This document shows positions 7,179 through 15,100 of a stretch of DNA of 19,801 bases, in pieces. The DNA is from an uncultured Bacteroidales bacterium (GTDB taxonomy: Bacteria > Bacteroidota > Bacteroidia > Bacteroidales > F082). The DNA lies in contig CALCYT010000045.1 of assembly GCA_937906455.1 (NCBI GenBank), positions 1-19,801 of the forward strand, written 5' to 3'. Positions within the stretch are counted from its first letter, which is position 1, and the number at the start of each line of letters is the position of its first letter. Under the pieces are notes generated by a model. It saw nothing but the letters and a program-made list of their open reading frames with translations, searched no databases and was not told the DNA's origin. A program made the translations under genes and the position numbers.

Positions 7179-7857
7179 ACTCAGGGTACAATTCATAAAA
7201 CTTATTCTCGAAAGTGCGGACGCGATTAAGTGATTTGCGTGTCCAGTCGAGGCGTATCTCCTGTTTCTCCTCTTCGTTCAGATGCCAGTCAATAGAGCTT
7301 TTGTGCAGCCGTTGTGTAAGGGTGTACATCAGCAAGGCCGCGGAAACACTGATATTGAAGCTCTCCGTGAAGCCGTGCATCGGAATTTGTACGTACATGT
7401 CGGAATGTGAGAGTGCATAATCCGTCAGACCGGTTTTCTCGGTGCCGAAGACAACAGCGATAGGCCGGTCGAGGGGGAGGGTGTCGAGAGTGTAATCGTC
7501 TTGATGCGGGCAGGTGGCTACAATCTTGTAACCTTTTGCGTGAAGATAGTCGAACGTCTCCGGAGTGTTGAACTCGTTGACATTGTATTTATGAATGTCG
7601 AGCCATTTGCTGCTACCCACGACGATATCCGGGTTGATGTCATAAACCCATTTGTTTTCGATGATATGCACATCTTGCACACCGGTCAGGTCGCAGCTGC
7701 GCAACACGGCACTGGCGTTATGCGACTGATAGATGTCCTCAAGCACTATCGTGAGATGACGGGTGCGAAAATCAAGCACCTGTTCGAAGCGCCGTTTCCT
7801 CTCATCGGTGATGTAATTGGAGAGAAATTCGTATAATTTTTGTTCTTTTGCGTTCAA
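7171..7857 (-). CDS. trmH: tRNA 2'-O-methyltransferase, TrmH/SpoU family
   Basis: This is a SPOUT-fold methyltransferase using S-adenosylmethionine. The best match by eye is TrmH, which methylates the 2'-OH of G18 in the tRNA D-loop. Motif 1 is RHLTIVLEDIYQSHNASAVL with the conserved N and R-T/S pair (LRSCD). Motif 2 is VVFGTEKTGLTDYAL. Motif 3 is IPMHGFTESFNISVSAALLMY. I place the start at TTG 7857, giving 228 residues and the N-terminus (M)NAKEQKLYEFL, close to the length of E. coli TrmH. The only upstream in-frame ATG (8142) would add 95 hydrophobic, unrelated residues, cross the gene's own -7 box and overlap the divergent TPR gene. An ATT at 7860 is an alternative start. The exact target nucleotide is inferred from similarity only, as other SpoU members look alike. 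Confidence 0.88.
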   Translation of the reverse strand: MNAKEQKLYEFLSNYITDERKRRFEQVLDFRTRHLTIVLEDIYQSHNASAVLRSCDLTGVQDVHIIENKWVYDINPDIVVGSSKWLDIHKYNVNEFNTPETFDYLHAKGYKIVATCPHQDDYTLDTLPLDRPIAVVFGTEKTGLTDYALSHSDMYVQIPMHGFTESFNISVSAALLMYTLTQRLHKSSIDWHLNEEEKQEIRLDWTRKSLNRVRTFENKFYELYPEFN

Positions 7858-7901
7858 AATGAATGATTTACGTTGTGTTTTCCGTTTAAATAAAATTTTT
7901 A

Positions 7902-7909
7902 CAAATATA
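7902..7909 (-). promoter_or_regulatory. -7 promoter box for trmH
   Basis: The minus strand reads TATATTTGT, matching TAnnTTTG. It predicts a start near 7895-7898 and a leader of about 40 nt to the TTG at 7857. This is the main argument against a start further upstream. Confidence 0.55.
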
Positions 7910-7944
7910 TTGAAAAAAATGTTCGATTGTAAAGAAAAATAGCG

Positions 7945-7952
7945 TAATTTTG
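7945..7952 (+). promoter_or_regulatory. -7 promoter box for the TPR-fmt operon
   Basis: TAATTTTGC matches the consensus, 26 nt before the ATG at 7979. A TTG at 7927-7929 is only 15 nt away, shorter than usual, so the -33 element is uncertain. The box is divergent from the trmH promoter. Confidence 0.55.
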
Positions 7953-7978
7953 CAGTTCGAAAAAATGTAATTACAGAT

Positions 7979-8671
7979 ATGGCAAAAGAAAATGTACAGA
8001 AAAACGAGGAACGTCTTGAACAGATTGAGTCAACGTTAGGAAAGACGGAAATGTTTATCGAGAACAACCATAAGACCATAGTGATTGCGGTAGCGGCAAT
8101 TGTGATAGTGGTTTTGGCTATTTTCGGAGTGAGGAAATTCATTGTTGAGCCACGTGAGGAGGCAGCTCAGGCAGCTATATTCCGCGCCGAGCAGTATTTT
8201 GAGAACGACGATTACGCCACTGCCCTCAACGGCGACGGCGAACACGCGGGCTTCATGGATATCATCGATGAGTATGGCAGCACCAAGACAGGTAATTTAG
8301 CAAGATATTATGCCGGTGTCTGCTATCTCAACACCGGTGATTTCGACAATGCCATCAAGTATCTCGGAGCGTTCAAAGGCAAGGACCAGATTGTAAAACC
8401 TTTAGCCAGGGGAGCTATGGGCGACGCTTATTTAGAGCTTGACAACGCTGCTGAGGCGGCAAAATGCTATGAGAAAGCGGCCAAAGAGTCGAAGAACACC
8501 TTCACCAGCCCGATGTTCATGATGAAGGCAGGCTTGGCTTATGAGATGGTTGAAGACTACCAGAAGGCCTTGGAGATGTACAAGCTCATCAAGGCTGACT
8601 ATCCGAACAGCAACGAAGGTTTCAGCATAGAGAAATACATCGCCTATGTAGAGGCGAAGCTCTCTAAATGA
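7979..8671 (+). CDS. Membrane-anchored TPR protein
   Basis: The protein has 230 residues. A charged N-terminal segment (1-32) precedes one transmembrane helix (about 33-50, TIVIAVAAIVIVVLAIFGV). A periplasmic region follows with TPR-like helical pairs, recognisable as ARYYAGVCYLNTGDFDNAIKY, AMGDAYLELDNAAEAAKCYEK and KAGLAYEMVEDYQKALEMYK. The layout is like YfgM-type proteins, which sit in the inner membrane and act with periplasmic chaperones, but orthology is not shown by sequence I can compare. It is the first gene of an operon with fmt; the stop and the fmt start share ATGA. Its function is not known. Confidence 0.85.
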   Translation: MAKENVQKNEERLEQIESTLGKTEMFIENNHKTIVIAVAAIVIVVLAIFGVRKFIVEPREEAAQAAIFRAEQYFENDDYATALNGDGEHAGFMDIIDEYGSTKTGNLARYYAGVCYLNTGDFDNAIKYLGAFKGKDQIVKPLARGAMGDAYLELDNAAEAAKCYEKAAKESKNTFTSPMFMMKAGLAYEMVEDYQKALEMYKLIKADYPNSNEGFSIEKYIAYVEAKLSK

Positions 8672-9633
8672 GAATAATATATTTCGGAACACCTGAATTT
8701 GCGGCATCACAGTTAGAAGCCATATTGGCTGCCGGTTATGATGTCGCAGCCGTCGTTACCACCCCCGACCGTCCGGCGGGACGAGGCAAGCAGATGCACT
8801 CGTCAGAGGTGAAAGAGTGTGCCTTGAGGCATGGTTTACCTCTTTTGCAGCCTGAAAAGCTAAGAGATGAGGCTTTCGTGGAGCAGTTGCGTTCGTATGA
8901 TGCCGACCTGTTTGTGGTGGTGGCGTTCAGAATGCTTCCTGAGGTGATATGGAGCATGCCCCCGAAAGGCACGATAAACCTTCATGCCTCGCTCTTGCCT
9001 CAATACAGAGGTGCGGCACCCATCAATCATGCTATTATCAATGGAGAGAAGGAGACGGGTTTGACTACGTTCCTGCTTGACAAGGAAATAGATACCGGAG
9101 CCATGCTTATGCAGAGAAAAGTGGCGATAAGCGAGACTATGGACGCAGGGGAGCTTCATGACATGCTGATGTATCTCGGCAACGATGTTATCGTCAAGAC
9201 TATCAAGATGATAGAGGAGGGGAAGGCACAAGCGGAGAGTCAGGAGGATGTTATAGAAAAACAAAAGATGGTGTTGAAATCCGCGCCGAAGATTTTCAAA
9301 GAAGACTGCTATATCGACTGGAAAAAACCGGGGTCAGACATTTATAATTTTGTGAGAGGGTTGGCGCCATATCCCGCGGCACACGCCAAAATAAAAAATT
9401 CCGATGGTGAAATCTTGGATTTGAAGATATTCAAGACGGAATTGGCGTCAAAAACCGATGAAAATGAAGATATTTTTAGTATAAAAACCGACAAAAAAAA
9501 CTATTTGGAGGTGATTTTGAAGGATTCGGCGATAAAAATTTTAAAAATACAGCAAGCCGGGAAAAAAGCCATGTCGATTGCGGAATTCCTAAGAGGAGCA
9601 AGAGTTTCAGAAGATTGGAAATTGATTTTGTAA
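8668..9633 (+). CDS. fmt: Methionyl-tRNA formyltransferase
   Basis: It transfers a formyl group from 10-formyl-tetrahydrofolate to Met-tRNA(fMet) for translation initiation. The 321 residues are a normal length. The N-terminal Rossmann domain starts MRIIYFGTPEFAASQL and carries the catalytic set N104, H106 (INLHASLLPQYRGAAPI) and D142 (DKEIDTGAML). The folate-binding loop TTPDRPAGRGK is at 31-41. The C-terminal OB-fold tRNA-binding domain is recognisable from VRGLAPYPAAHAKI onwards. The start ATG overlaps the TPR gene stop (ATGA), so translation is probably coupled. The C-terminal domain is Lys-rich and AT-rich at the DNA level compared with the N-terminal half. No deformylase gene is nearby. 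Confidence 0.97.
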   Translation: MRIIYFGTPEFAASQLEAILAAGYDVAAVVTTPDRPAGRGKQMHSSEVKECALRHGLPLLQPEKLRDEAFVEQLRSYDADLFVVVAFRMLPEVIWSMPPKGTINLHASLLPQYRGAAPINHAIINGEKETGLTTFLLDKEIDTGAMLMQRKVAISETMDAGELHDMLMYLGNDVIVKTIKMIEEGKAQAESQEDVIEKQKMVLKSAPKIFKEDCYIDWKKPGSDIYNFVRGLAPYPAAHAKIKNSDGEILDLKIFKTELASKTDENEDIFSIKTDKKNYLEVILKDSAIKILKIQQAGKKAMSIAEFLRGARVSEDWKLIL

Positions 9634-9644
9634 GTTGCGTCTGA

Positions 9645-9664
9645 AATTTTTTTTAAAAAAAATT
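9645..9664. repeat. AT-only perfect palindrome after fmt
   Basis: AATTTTTTTTAAAAAAAATT is a perfect 20-bp palindrome beginning 11 nt after the fmt stop. It could form a weak A-U hairpin or a strongly bent A-tract upstream of the HU promoter. As a terminator it lacks any G-C stem, so its role is unclear. Confidence 0.5.
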
Positions 9665-9674
9665 AAAAAAAAAG

Positions 9675-9704
9675 TTGCAAGTTACTGATTTTATGTTATA
9701 TTTG
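9675..9704 (+). promoter_or_regulatory. Promoter of the HU gene
   Basis: This is the best promoter in the window. A -33 TTG (9675-9677) is followed after 19 nt by TATATTTG (9697-9704). Transcription would begin near 9709-9711, giving an A-rich leader of about 30 nt. It fits the high expression expected of HU. Confidence 0.75.
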
Positions 9705-9740
9705 CATCGTCAAAAATTATAAACTTTTAAAACTTACAAA

Positions 9741-10004
9741 ATGAATAAAGCAGAATTAGTAAATGTGATGGCTGAAAAGGCATGCCTCACAAAAGTGGAC
9801 GCCAAGAAGGCATTAGATGCTTTTATTTGCGCAGCAACAGAAGCAATCCGTAAAGGTGAGCGTATTTCATTGGTTGGCTTCGGCACATTGTCAACCACAA
9901 AACGTCCTGCTCGCAAAGGTCGCAACCCACAAACAGGCAAAGAAATCATGATTGCCCCTAAGACAGTTGTGAAATTCAAAGCCAGTGCTGATTTAGTAAA
10001 ATAG
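9741..10004 (+). CDS. HU family DNA-binding protein
   Basis: This is a nucleoid-associated protein that binds and bends DNA as a dimer. At 87 residues it is close to the usual 90. The N-terminal helices (MNKAELVNVMAEKACLTKVD) and the GFGTL turn are typical. The DNA-intercalating beta-arm is PARKGRNPQTGKEIMI with the RNP tip at 61-63. The gene is monocistronic, with a consensus promoter at 9675-9704 and a terminator at 10026-10051. HU rather than IHF is favoured by the length and the arm sequence, but I cannot tell which HU paralogue it is. Confidence 0.95.
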   Translation: MNKAELVNVMAEKACLTKVDAKKALDAFICAATEAIRKGERISLVGFGTLSTTKRPARKGRNPQTGKEIMIAPKTVVKFKASADLVK

Positions 10005-10025
10005 TAGGTTTTACTATTGACAAAG

Positions 10026-10051
10026 AGGTCGCCCACGGGCGGCCTTTTTTT
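10026..10051 (+). terminator. Rho-independent terminator of the HU gene
   Basis: The stem AGGTCGCC/GGGCGGCCT (10026-10045, one T-G pair) has a short loop around 10034-10037 and runs into seven T residues (10045-10051). On the other strand no T-run follows the stem, so it serves HU rather than recQ, although it sits only 2 nt beyond the recQ stop. Confidence 0.85.
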
Positions 10052-10053
10052 GT

Positions 10054-11985
10054 TTAGAACAGCGAGCGTTGTCCGCTTTTCTCCTTGAGGTTGCCGTTTT
10101 CATCTTGTTCGATGGTGCCGTTGTCGAGCATCCAGCGCACTGTCTCAAGGACTTTCTCTTCGAGATAGTTTTTGGCGAGAGAAGGCGTCTCGTAGAGAGG
10201 CACCACACGTTTTTGGAGTTCATCAAGAATCAGCCCGCTGATGTTTTTGTATTCTTCATCGTTGATATTCATCTGGTTACGTATGCTGCACACATCGCAT
10301 TTGCCGCATCTTGATTTTATTTTCTCGCCGAAATAGCGCAGAAGCTGCACGCTGCGGCAGTCGGTGTCGTTGTTGACGAAGTCGATGACTGCCTGCACAC
10401 GACGGGTGGCGTCATCTTTGCGGTTTTTATACACCTCGTCAGAGAGTGCGAAGTGGCGAGTGTCCTGACGTTCAGTGAGATACTGTATCTGAGGCTTGTC
10501 GCTACGTTGAATATATGTCAGGAAATTATATTTCTCCAGCTTTTTCAGGATATGTTCCACTTGTTCCACGCCGATACCGAGTTTATGGCTTATCTGCTCT
10601 TCTTTGATTTTCACGAAATCGGACAAGATGCCAGGGTAGTTTCTCAGCAGGAATTTTATCATGGCGTCGAATTCGGCGTATTCCACTTGAAAACGGTAGA
10701 GGTCCTCGCGGTTAGCTTTTATGAATATTTGAGAAGGTGCATCCATGGCTTCAGAGAGAGCTATGATACCTTCTCGTTCGATGAGTTTCAATGAGTTAAA
10801 CACTTCGAGCAAAGAGAATCCGTAGTTATTGGCGAACTCGTTCATGTCGAATGGATAGTTTTGTCCGTTGCCGGCACCGACGGGAATCTGCAGGTAGTTG
10901 CCGAGGCTGTCGTATATTGTTTTTATACGGTTCAGTTCGGGGTACGACTGTTGGAGGTTCTCTTTAAGCTGTTTTATATCGCTGTCAGCGACCAGCAGGA
11001 AAGCCTCGGATGGTTTCAAGTCGCGTCCTGCGCGTCCGGCCTCTTGGAAGTAAGCTTCCAAGCTGTCGGGGAGGTCGGTATGGATGACGAGGCGCACGTC
11101 GGGTTTGTCGATGCCCATGCCGAAAGCGTTGGTTGCCACCATCACTTTGATGCGACCGTCCATCCATGTCTTCTGTCGTTCGTCGCGAATCTTGGCGTCG
11201 AGACCTGCATGATAAAACGTCGCGCTGACGCCCACCGACTGCAGCCAATCGGCTATGACCTTGGTGCGTTTCCGGCTTCGCACGTAAACGATGCCGCTGC
11301 CCGACTGCATCTTCATGAGCAGACGGTACATCAGACCGTATTTGTCGGCCACTTTGATGACGTTATAGGTGACGTTTTTGCGCTCGTAACTTGTCTGGAA
11401 CACGTTTCTCTCCTTGAAGCCGAGGCGTAACTGAATGTCTTCCACAACCTTAGGCGTGGCAGTGGCTGTTAGGGCGAGGACCGGAGTGTTAGGAATGTAT
11501 GGTCTGATCTCCGCAATTTTCAAATAAGGCGGGCGGAAGTCGTAACCCCATTGCGAGATACAGTGAGACTCGTCGATGGCGAGCAGGCAAACTTTCATTT
11601 TCTTTATCGTCTCGATGAAAGCGTCGGTCATCAGGCGCTCGGGGGAAACGTATAGGAATTTGATGTTGCCGAAAGCCGCTTTATTGTATGCTATTTCCAC
11701 CTCGCCAGGGTGCATGCCTGAGTATATGGCGGCAGCGGGGATGTTTATTTTCTTGAGGTGCTGCACCTGGTCTTTCATGAGGGAGATGAGTGGTGTCACC
11801 ACGACGCACACGCCGTCCATAGCCATCGCAGGCACTTGGAAACACACGGATTTGCCGCCGCCTGTAGGCAAAAGCGCGAGGGTGTCGTGTCCCGCCATGA
11901 CGGAATCGACAATATCTTCCTGCATGGGGCGGAACGAGGGATAGCCCCAATATCTCACAAGTACCGCTCGCGTCAGCTCACTCAC
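10054..11985 (-). CDS. recQ: RecQ family ATP-dependent DNA helicase
   Basis: This is a 3'-5' helicase for recombination and fork repair. Numbering is from GTG 11985 (643 residues). It shows Walker A LLPTGGGKS (38-46), DESHCISQWGYDFRPPY (138-154), TATATPKV, the YVRSRKRT strand, and AGRAGRD in motif VI. A zinc site near the C-terminus reads C-x13-18-CGKCDVC. About 200 residues with a winged-helix look (from MNEFANNYGFSLLEVF) lie before the zinc site, and no clear HRDC domain follows. This arrangement differs from E. coli RecQ and fits the RecQ form common in Bacteroidetes. I chose GTG 11985 over ATG 12045 because the extra 20 residues are coded by AT-rich DNA containing the gene's own -7 box (12003-12010). 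The ATG start would give 663 residues. Confidence 0.95.
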   Translation of the reverse strand: MSELTRAVLVRYWGYPSFRPMQEDIVDSVMAGHDTLALLPTGGGKSVCFQVPAMAMDGVCVVVTPLISLMKDQVQHLKKINIPAAAIYSGMHPGEVEIAYNKAAFGNIKFLYVSPERLMTDAFIETIKKMKVCLLAIDESHCISQWGYDFRPPYLKIAEIRPYIPNTPVLALTATATPKVVEDIQLRLGFKERNVFQTSYERKNVTYNVIKVADKYGLMYRLLMKMQSGSGIVYVRSRKRTKVIADWLQSVGVSATFYHAGLDAKIRDERQKTWMDGRIKVMVATNAFGMGIDKPDVRLVIHTDLPDSLEAYFQEAGRAGRDLKPSEAFLLVADSDIKQLKENLQQSYPELNRIKTIYDSLGNYLQIPVGAGNGQNYPFDMNEFANNYGFSLLEVFNSLKLIEREGIIALSEAMDAPSQIFIKANREDLYRFQVEYAEFDAMIKFLLRNYPGILSDFVKIKEEQISHKLGIGVEQVEHILKKLEKYNFLTYIQRSDKPQIQYLTERQDTRHFALSDEVYKNRKDDATRRVQAVIDFVNNDTDCRSVQLLRYFGEKIKSRCGKCDVCSIRNQMNINDEEYKNISGLILDELQKRVVPLYETPSLAKNYLEEKVLETVRWMLDNGTIEQDENGNLKEKSGQRSLF

Positions 11986-12002
11986 TTTTCTTATCTTTTT
12001 TG

Positions 12003-12010
12003 CAAAATTA
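12003..12010 (-). promoter_or_regulatory. -7 promoter box for recQ
   Basis: The minus strand reads TAATTTTGC, an exact TAnnTTTG match. The start would be near 11996-11999, about 11-14 nt before the GTG at 11985. It lies inside the longer reading frame that begins at 12045, which argues against that start. Confidence 0.6.
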
Positions 12011-12064
12011 ACAATATTTTTTAAATAATTATTAACAAAGTGCAATTTTTATAATTTTTTTTAT

Positions 12065-12072
12065 TAATTTTG
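12065..12072 (+). promoter_or_regulatory. -7 promoter box for the giant repeat gene
   Basis: TAATTTTGC matches the consensus, 48 nt before the ATG at 12121. Together with the recQ box it forms an 11-bp inverted repeat (12001-12011 and 12064-12074). No strong -33 TTG is seen. Confidence 0.6.
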
Positions 12073-12120
12073 CAGGGTTTTAAATTAGGGCAATTGTATA
12101 TCCACAAATAAAAGAAGAAG

Positions 12121-15100
12121 ATGACTATGAAAGTTAGAAATTTACTGTCATTAATCGTAATATTATTTCTGTCTAACAGCGTTTTATATAGCCAAAGTGA
12201 TTATGATTTCATGAATCTTAACGGCCCAGGTGTCACATGTGGTTATGGATTCGGACCAGGACTTAATGGCGATGTGATAGTTACGCCGGCAGTCCCTTTT
12301 TATCGAACAGGAGTTCGAGAAGGCCGTCATACAATCATAACGCAGCAGGGGACAGATCCTAATACAAATAATTTACTGCAAATCATACCGGAAGGCGAGA
12401 CTTCAGTTATAAGATTAGGAAACGCTGATGTCCAAAATTCTGCTCCCGGATATGCCGAAGGTATCAGATATGAATTCACTGTTGACCCTCTATATTCGGT
12501 TTTGTTAGTTAATTTTGCTGTTGTGTTTGAGGATCCGAGCCATACGTTAAATGCCCAGCCAAAATTCCGAGTCAAAATAACGGACGATCACGACAATCTT
12601 CTTGAAGATTGCACTGAATATGTTGTTACATCAACCAATGGTATTCCCGGATTTAATGACAATGGCAATATCAGATGGCGTGATTGGTCGGCCATAGGTA
12701 TAGATTTGTCGCAAAAAGTCGGTCAGACGATTAGGGTGACGTTTGAGACCGAAGATTGTGCTGACGGCTCGCATTTCGGCTACGCGTATTTTGTGGTAAA
12801 AACAATACCTAACTGCATATCAGCCAAAGATTGTGGAGACGGAACTATAACATTGGTGGCTCCTGAGAGTTTCGCGAGCTATTATTGGACTACTTCAACT
12901 CACCAAAATGACGGCGCGACTACACAAGAGATAACCTGCGCAATGACGGAAGACGGTCTGTCGGCGAAATGTCACCTCACTTCATTTACAGAATGCGAGA
13001 TGGATTTGCGGGCAACAGTTATTATGGATGACCCTGCCCTTAATGGTGGCGTTCAGTATTATAATGTTGAAAATCACTGTAAAGGGACTCCGTTCAATGA
13101 ACATGGATTTGATATTGAAGAAAGCGAACTTACAGAAACAGGAACACATGTGTATTTCAATTCGATAATTGAATACACCGATTGCTCAAATCCGACTCAT
13201 ATGATACTCAGCATAGATGTTGTTGACACGATTTATGCTGAGTATCAATATGATGAGGTGTGTATAAATCAGGAGTCCTACCATAATGGTGTGTTTGATG
13301 TTGATGAATTGGAAGTTGGAACAGATACGATATCGGTAGTTCATAGCAGTGCCGGATGTTGTGACACCGTATATAGACTTGTGTTGACGGTGTGGCCCAT
13401 TGAAGATACGCTTGTTCATGATACAATATGTTGGGGCGAAGATTACCATGTGAATGATAACATAATTATGACTGCTGAATATATAGCAGAATTTTTCAAT
13501 CCCGGTGGAAATCTCACCAATGAATATGTATTTACTTCTGTGCATGGCTGTGACAGTATGGCGAGTTATGATATATACCTTGCGGAAGTGTATAATGAAA
13601 CTTTAGATGCAGGGGCTACATGTCAAGGTGTGCCATGGGAATCGGATGGTTTGGTGATAGATGATGTCTCAGTAGGCGACACAACTGTTTATAAGACATT
13701 CGAAGATAAATCAGTGCTGGGATGCGACAGTATAACTGTTTTTAAATTGGACGTGAGGCCGGTATATACAACTTCACTTGAGATTGATTTATGTGAAGGG
13801 GAAGATTACACACATCCCGAAGACAACAGTATAGTATTCAATGACTTGAGCGTTAATGACTCGCCCATAACGCATGAAAAGCATTACACATCGGTGGATG
13901 GTTGCGACAGCGTGCTGATGCTTACTATTAATGTTATGCCGAAGTATCACATTGTTCATGAAGAAAGCATCTTTTGGAACGGGTCGGTTGATACTATTGT
14001 TCTTGCGAATCTTAATCCACCACTTGATACACATGGATTTGACTTAGACACGATATTCAATGCATGGCCTATAGAAGATTATTATGAATATGGTGAGGAA
14101 ATAACCGGCGTATTGTATGAGTGTGATAGCATGGCGGTACTACGTATATTAATATATATGGTGTACGATACAACAATCGTGGCGGATATATGTTATGGCG
14201 ATGGATATAACGATTACGGTTTTAATATAACACCAAGTTCCGTTGGCACATTTAATTATATGAATCAAGGCCATACGCATCATGGTGCCGACAGTATTGT
14301 CAGATTGACGTTAAACGTCCATCCGGTAAAAAACGAGCAGTTGTCGGCAACAATCTGTGACGGCAGCAGTTATACGCAAAATGGATTTAACATTAGCCCG
14401 TCAGACTATCATTACGGGTTGAATACTTTTGTAAACCATGACGAGACACTGTATGCATGCGACAGTGTGACAACACTTGAGCTTACGGTTCTTGACGAGA
14501 TTGTCGCCGACATCCATGAAACTATTTGTGACTCAATAGTTGGGCATTACGAGAACCCCTATGAGATGGACATAACCGAACTTCACTATGGAATGAATGA
14601 GTTTGAAAAAATCGGCACTTCTGTTGTGAGCGGATGTGACAGTATAACAAGGCTTCATCTGAATGTAGGACGTTCGTACACAACAAATGTAAGAGGAACA
14701 GGCTGTAGATATACTACACTTGATACCTTGGGGTGGCATTTGGTATTTGATTCCGGCGAATATGACACTACAATCATGTTGCAGACAGTGAATGGATGCG
14801 ATAGTATCATTAATTTCCATTTTAGCATGTATAACGCTGACAGAGTGTATGATAATCAGGAAGTTTGTTATGGAGAAGGCTATGTTGATGAAGACCATAA
14901 TTTTGATTTTGATACATCCACGGAAGTGGGTCATTACATCGACACATTTTTATACGTAAATGATGATTATTATTATCCTGTTTACACATGTGACAGCTAT
15001 TACATATTAAACCTTGACGTTTGGCCGTTGGCGGACACAACATTGTATGAAGAGGTGTGTGACAATCACGGATATTATCACAGGGATGAGTTCACGTATG

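Noticed and set aside
7858..8142. 95-residue N-terminal extension of TrmH with a hydrophobic segment
   Set aside because: It crosses the gene's own -7 box and is antisense to the start of the TPR gene. The hydrophobic stretch is the reverse reading of that gene's transmembrane helix.
10861..11430. 189-codon plus-strand frame inside recQ
   Set aside because: It is antisense to the conserved helicase motifs; the coding evidence is all on the minus strand.
11986..12045. 20-residue N-terminal extension of RecQ from ATG 12045
   Set aside because: It is coded by AT-rich spacer containing a full -7 box and has no resemblance to RecQ. GTG 11985 fits better, though the longer start cannot be fully excluded.
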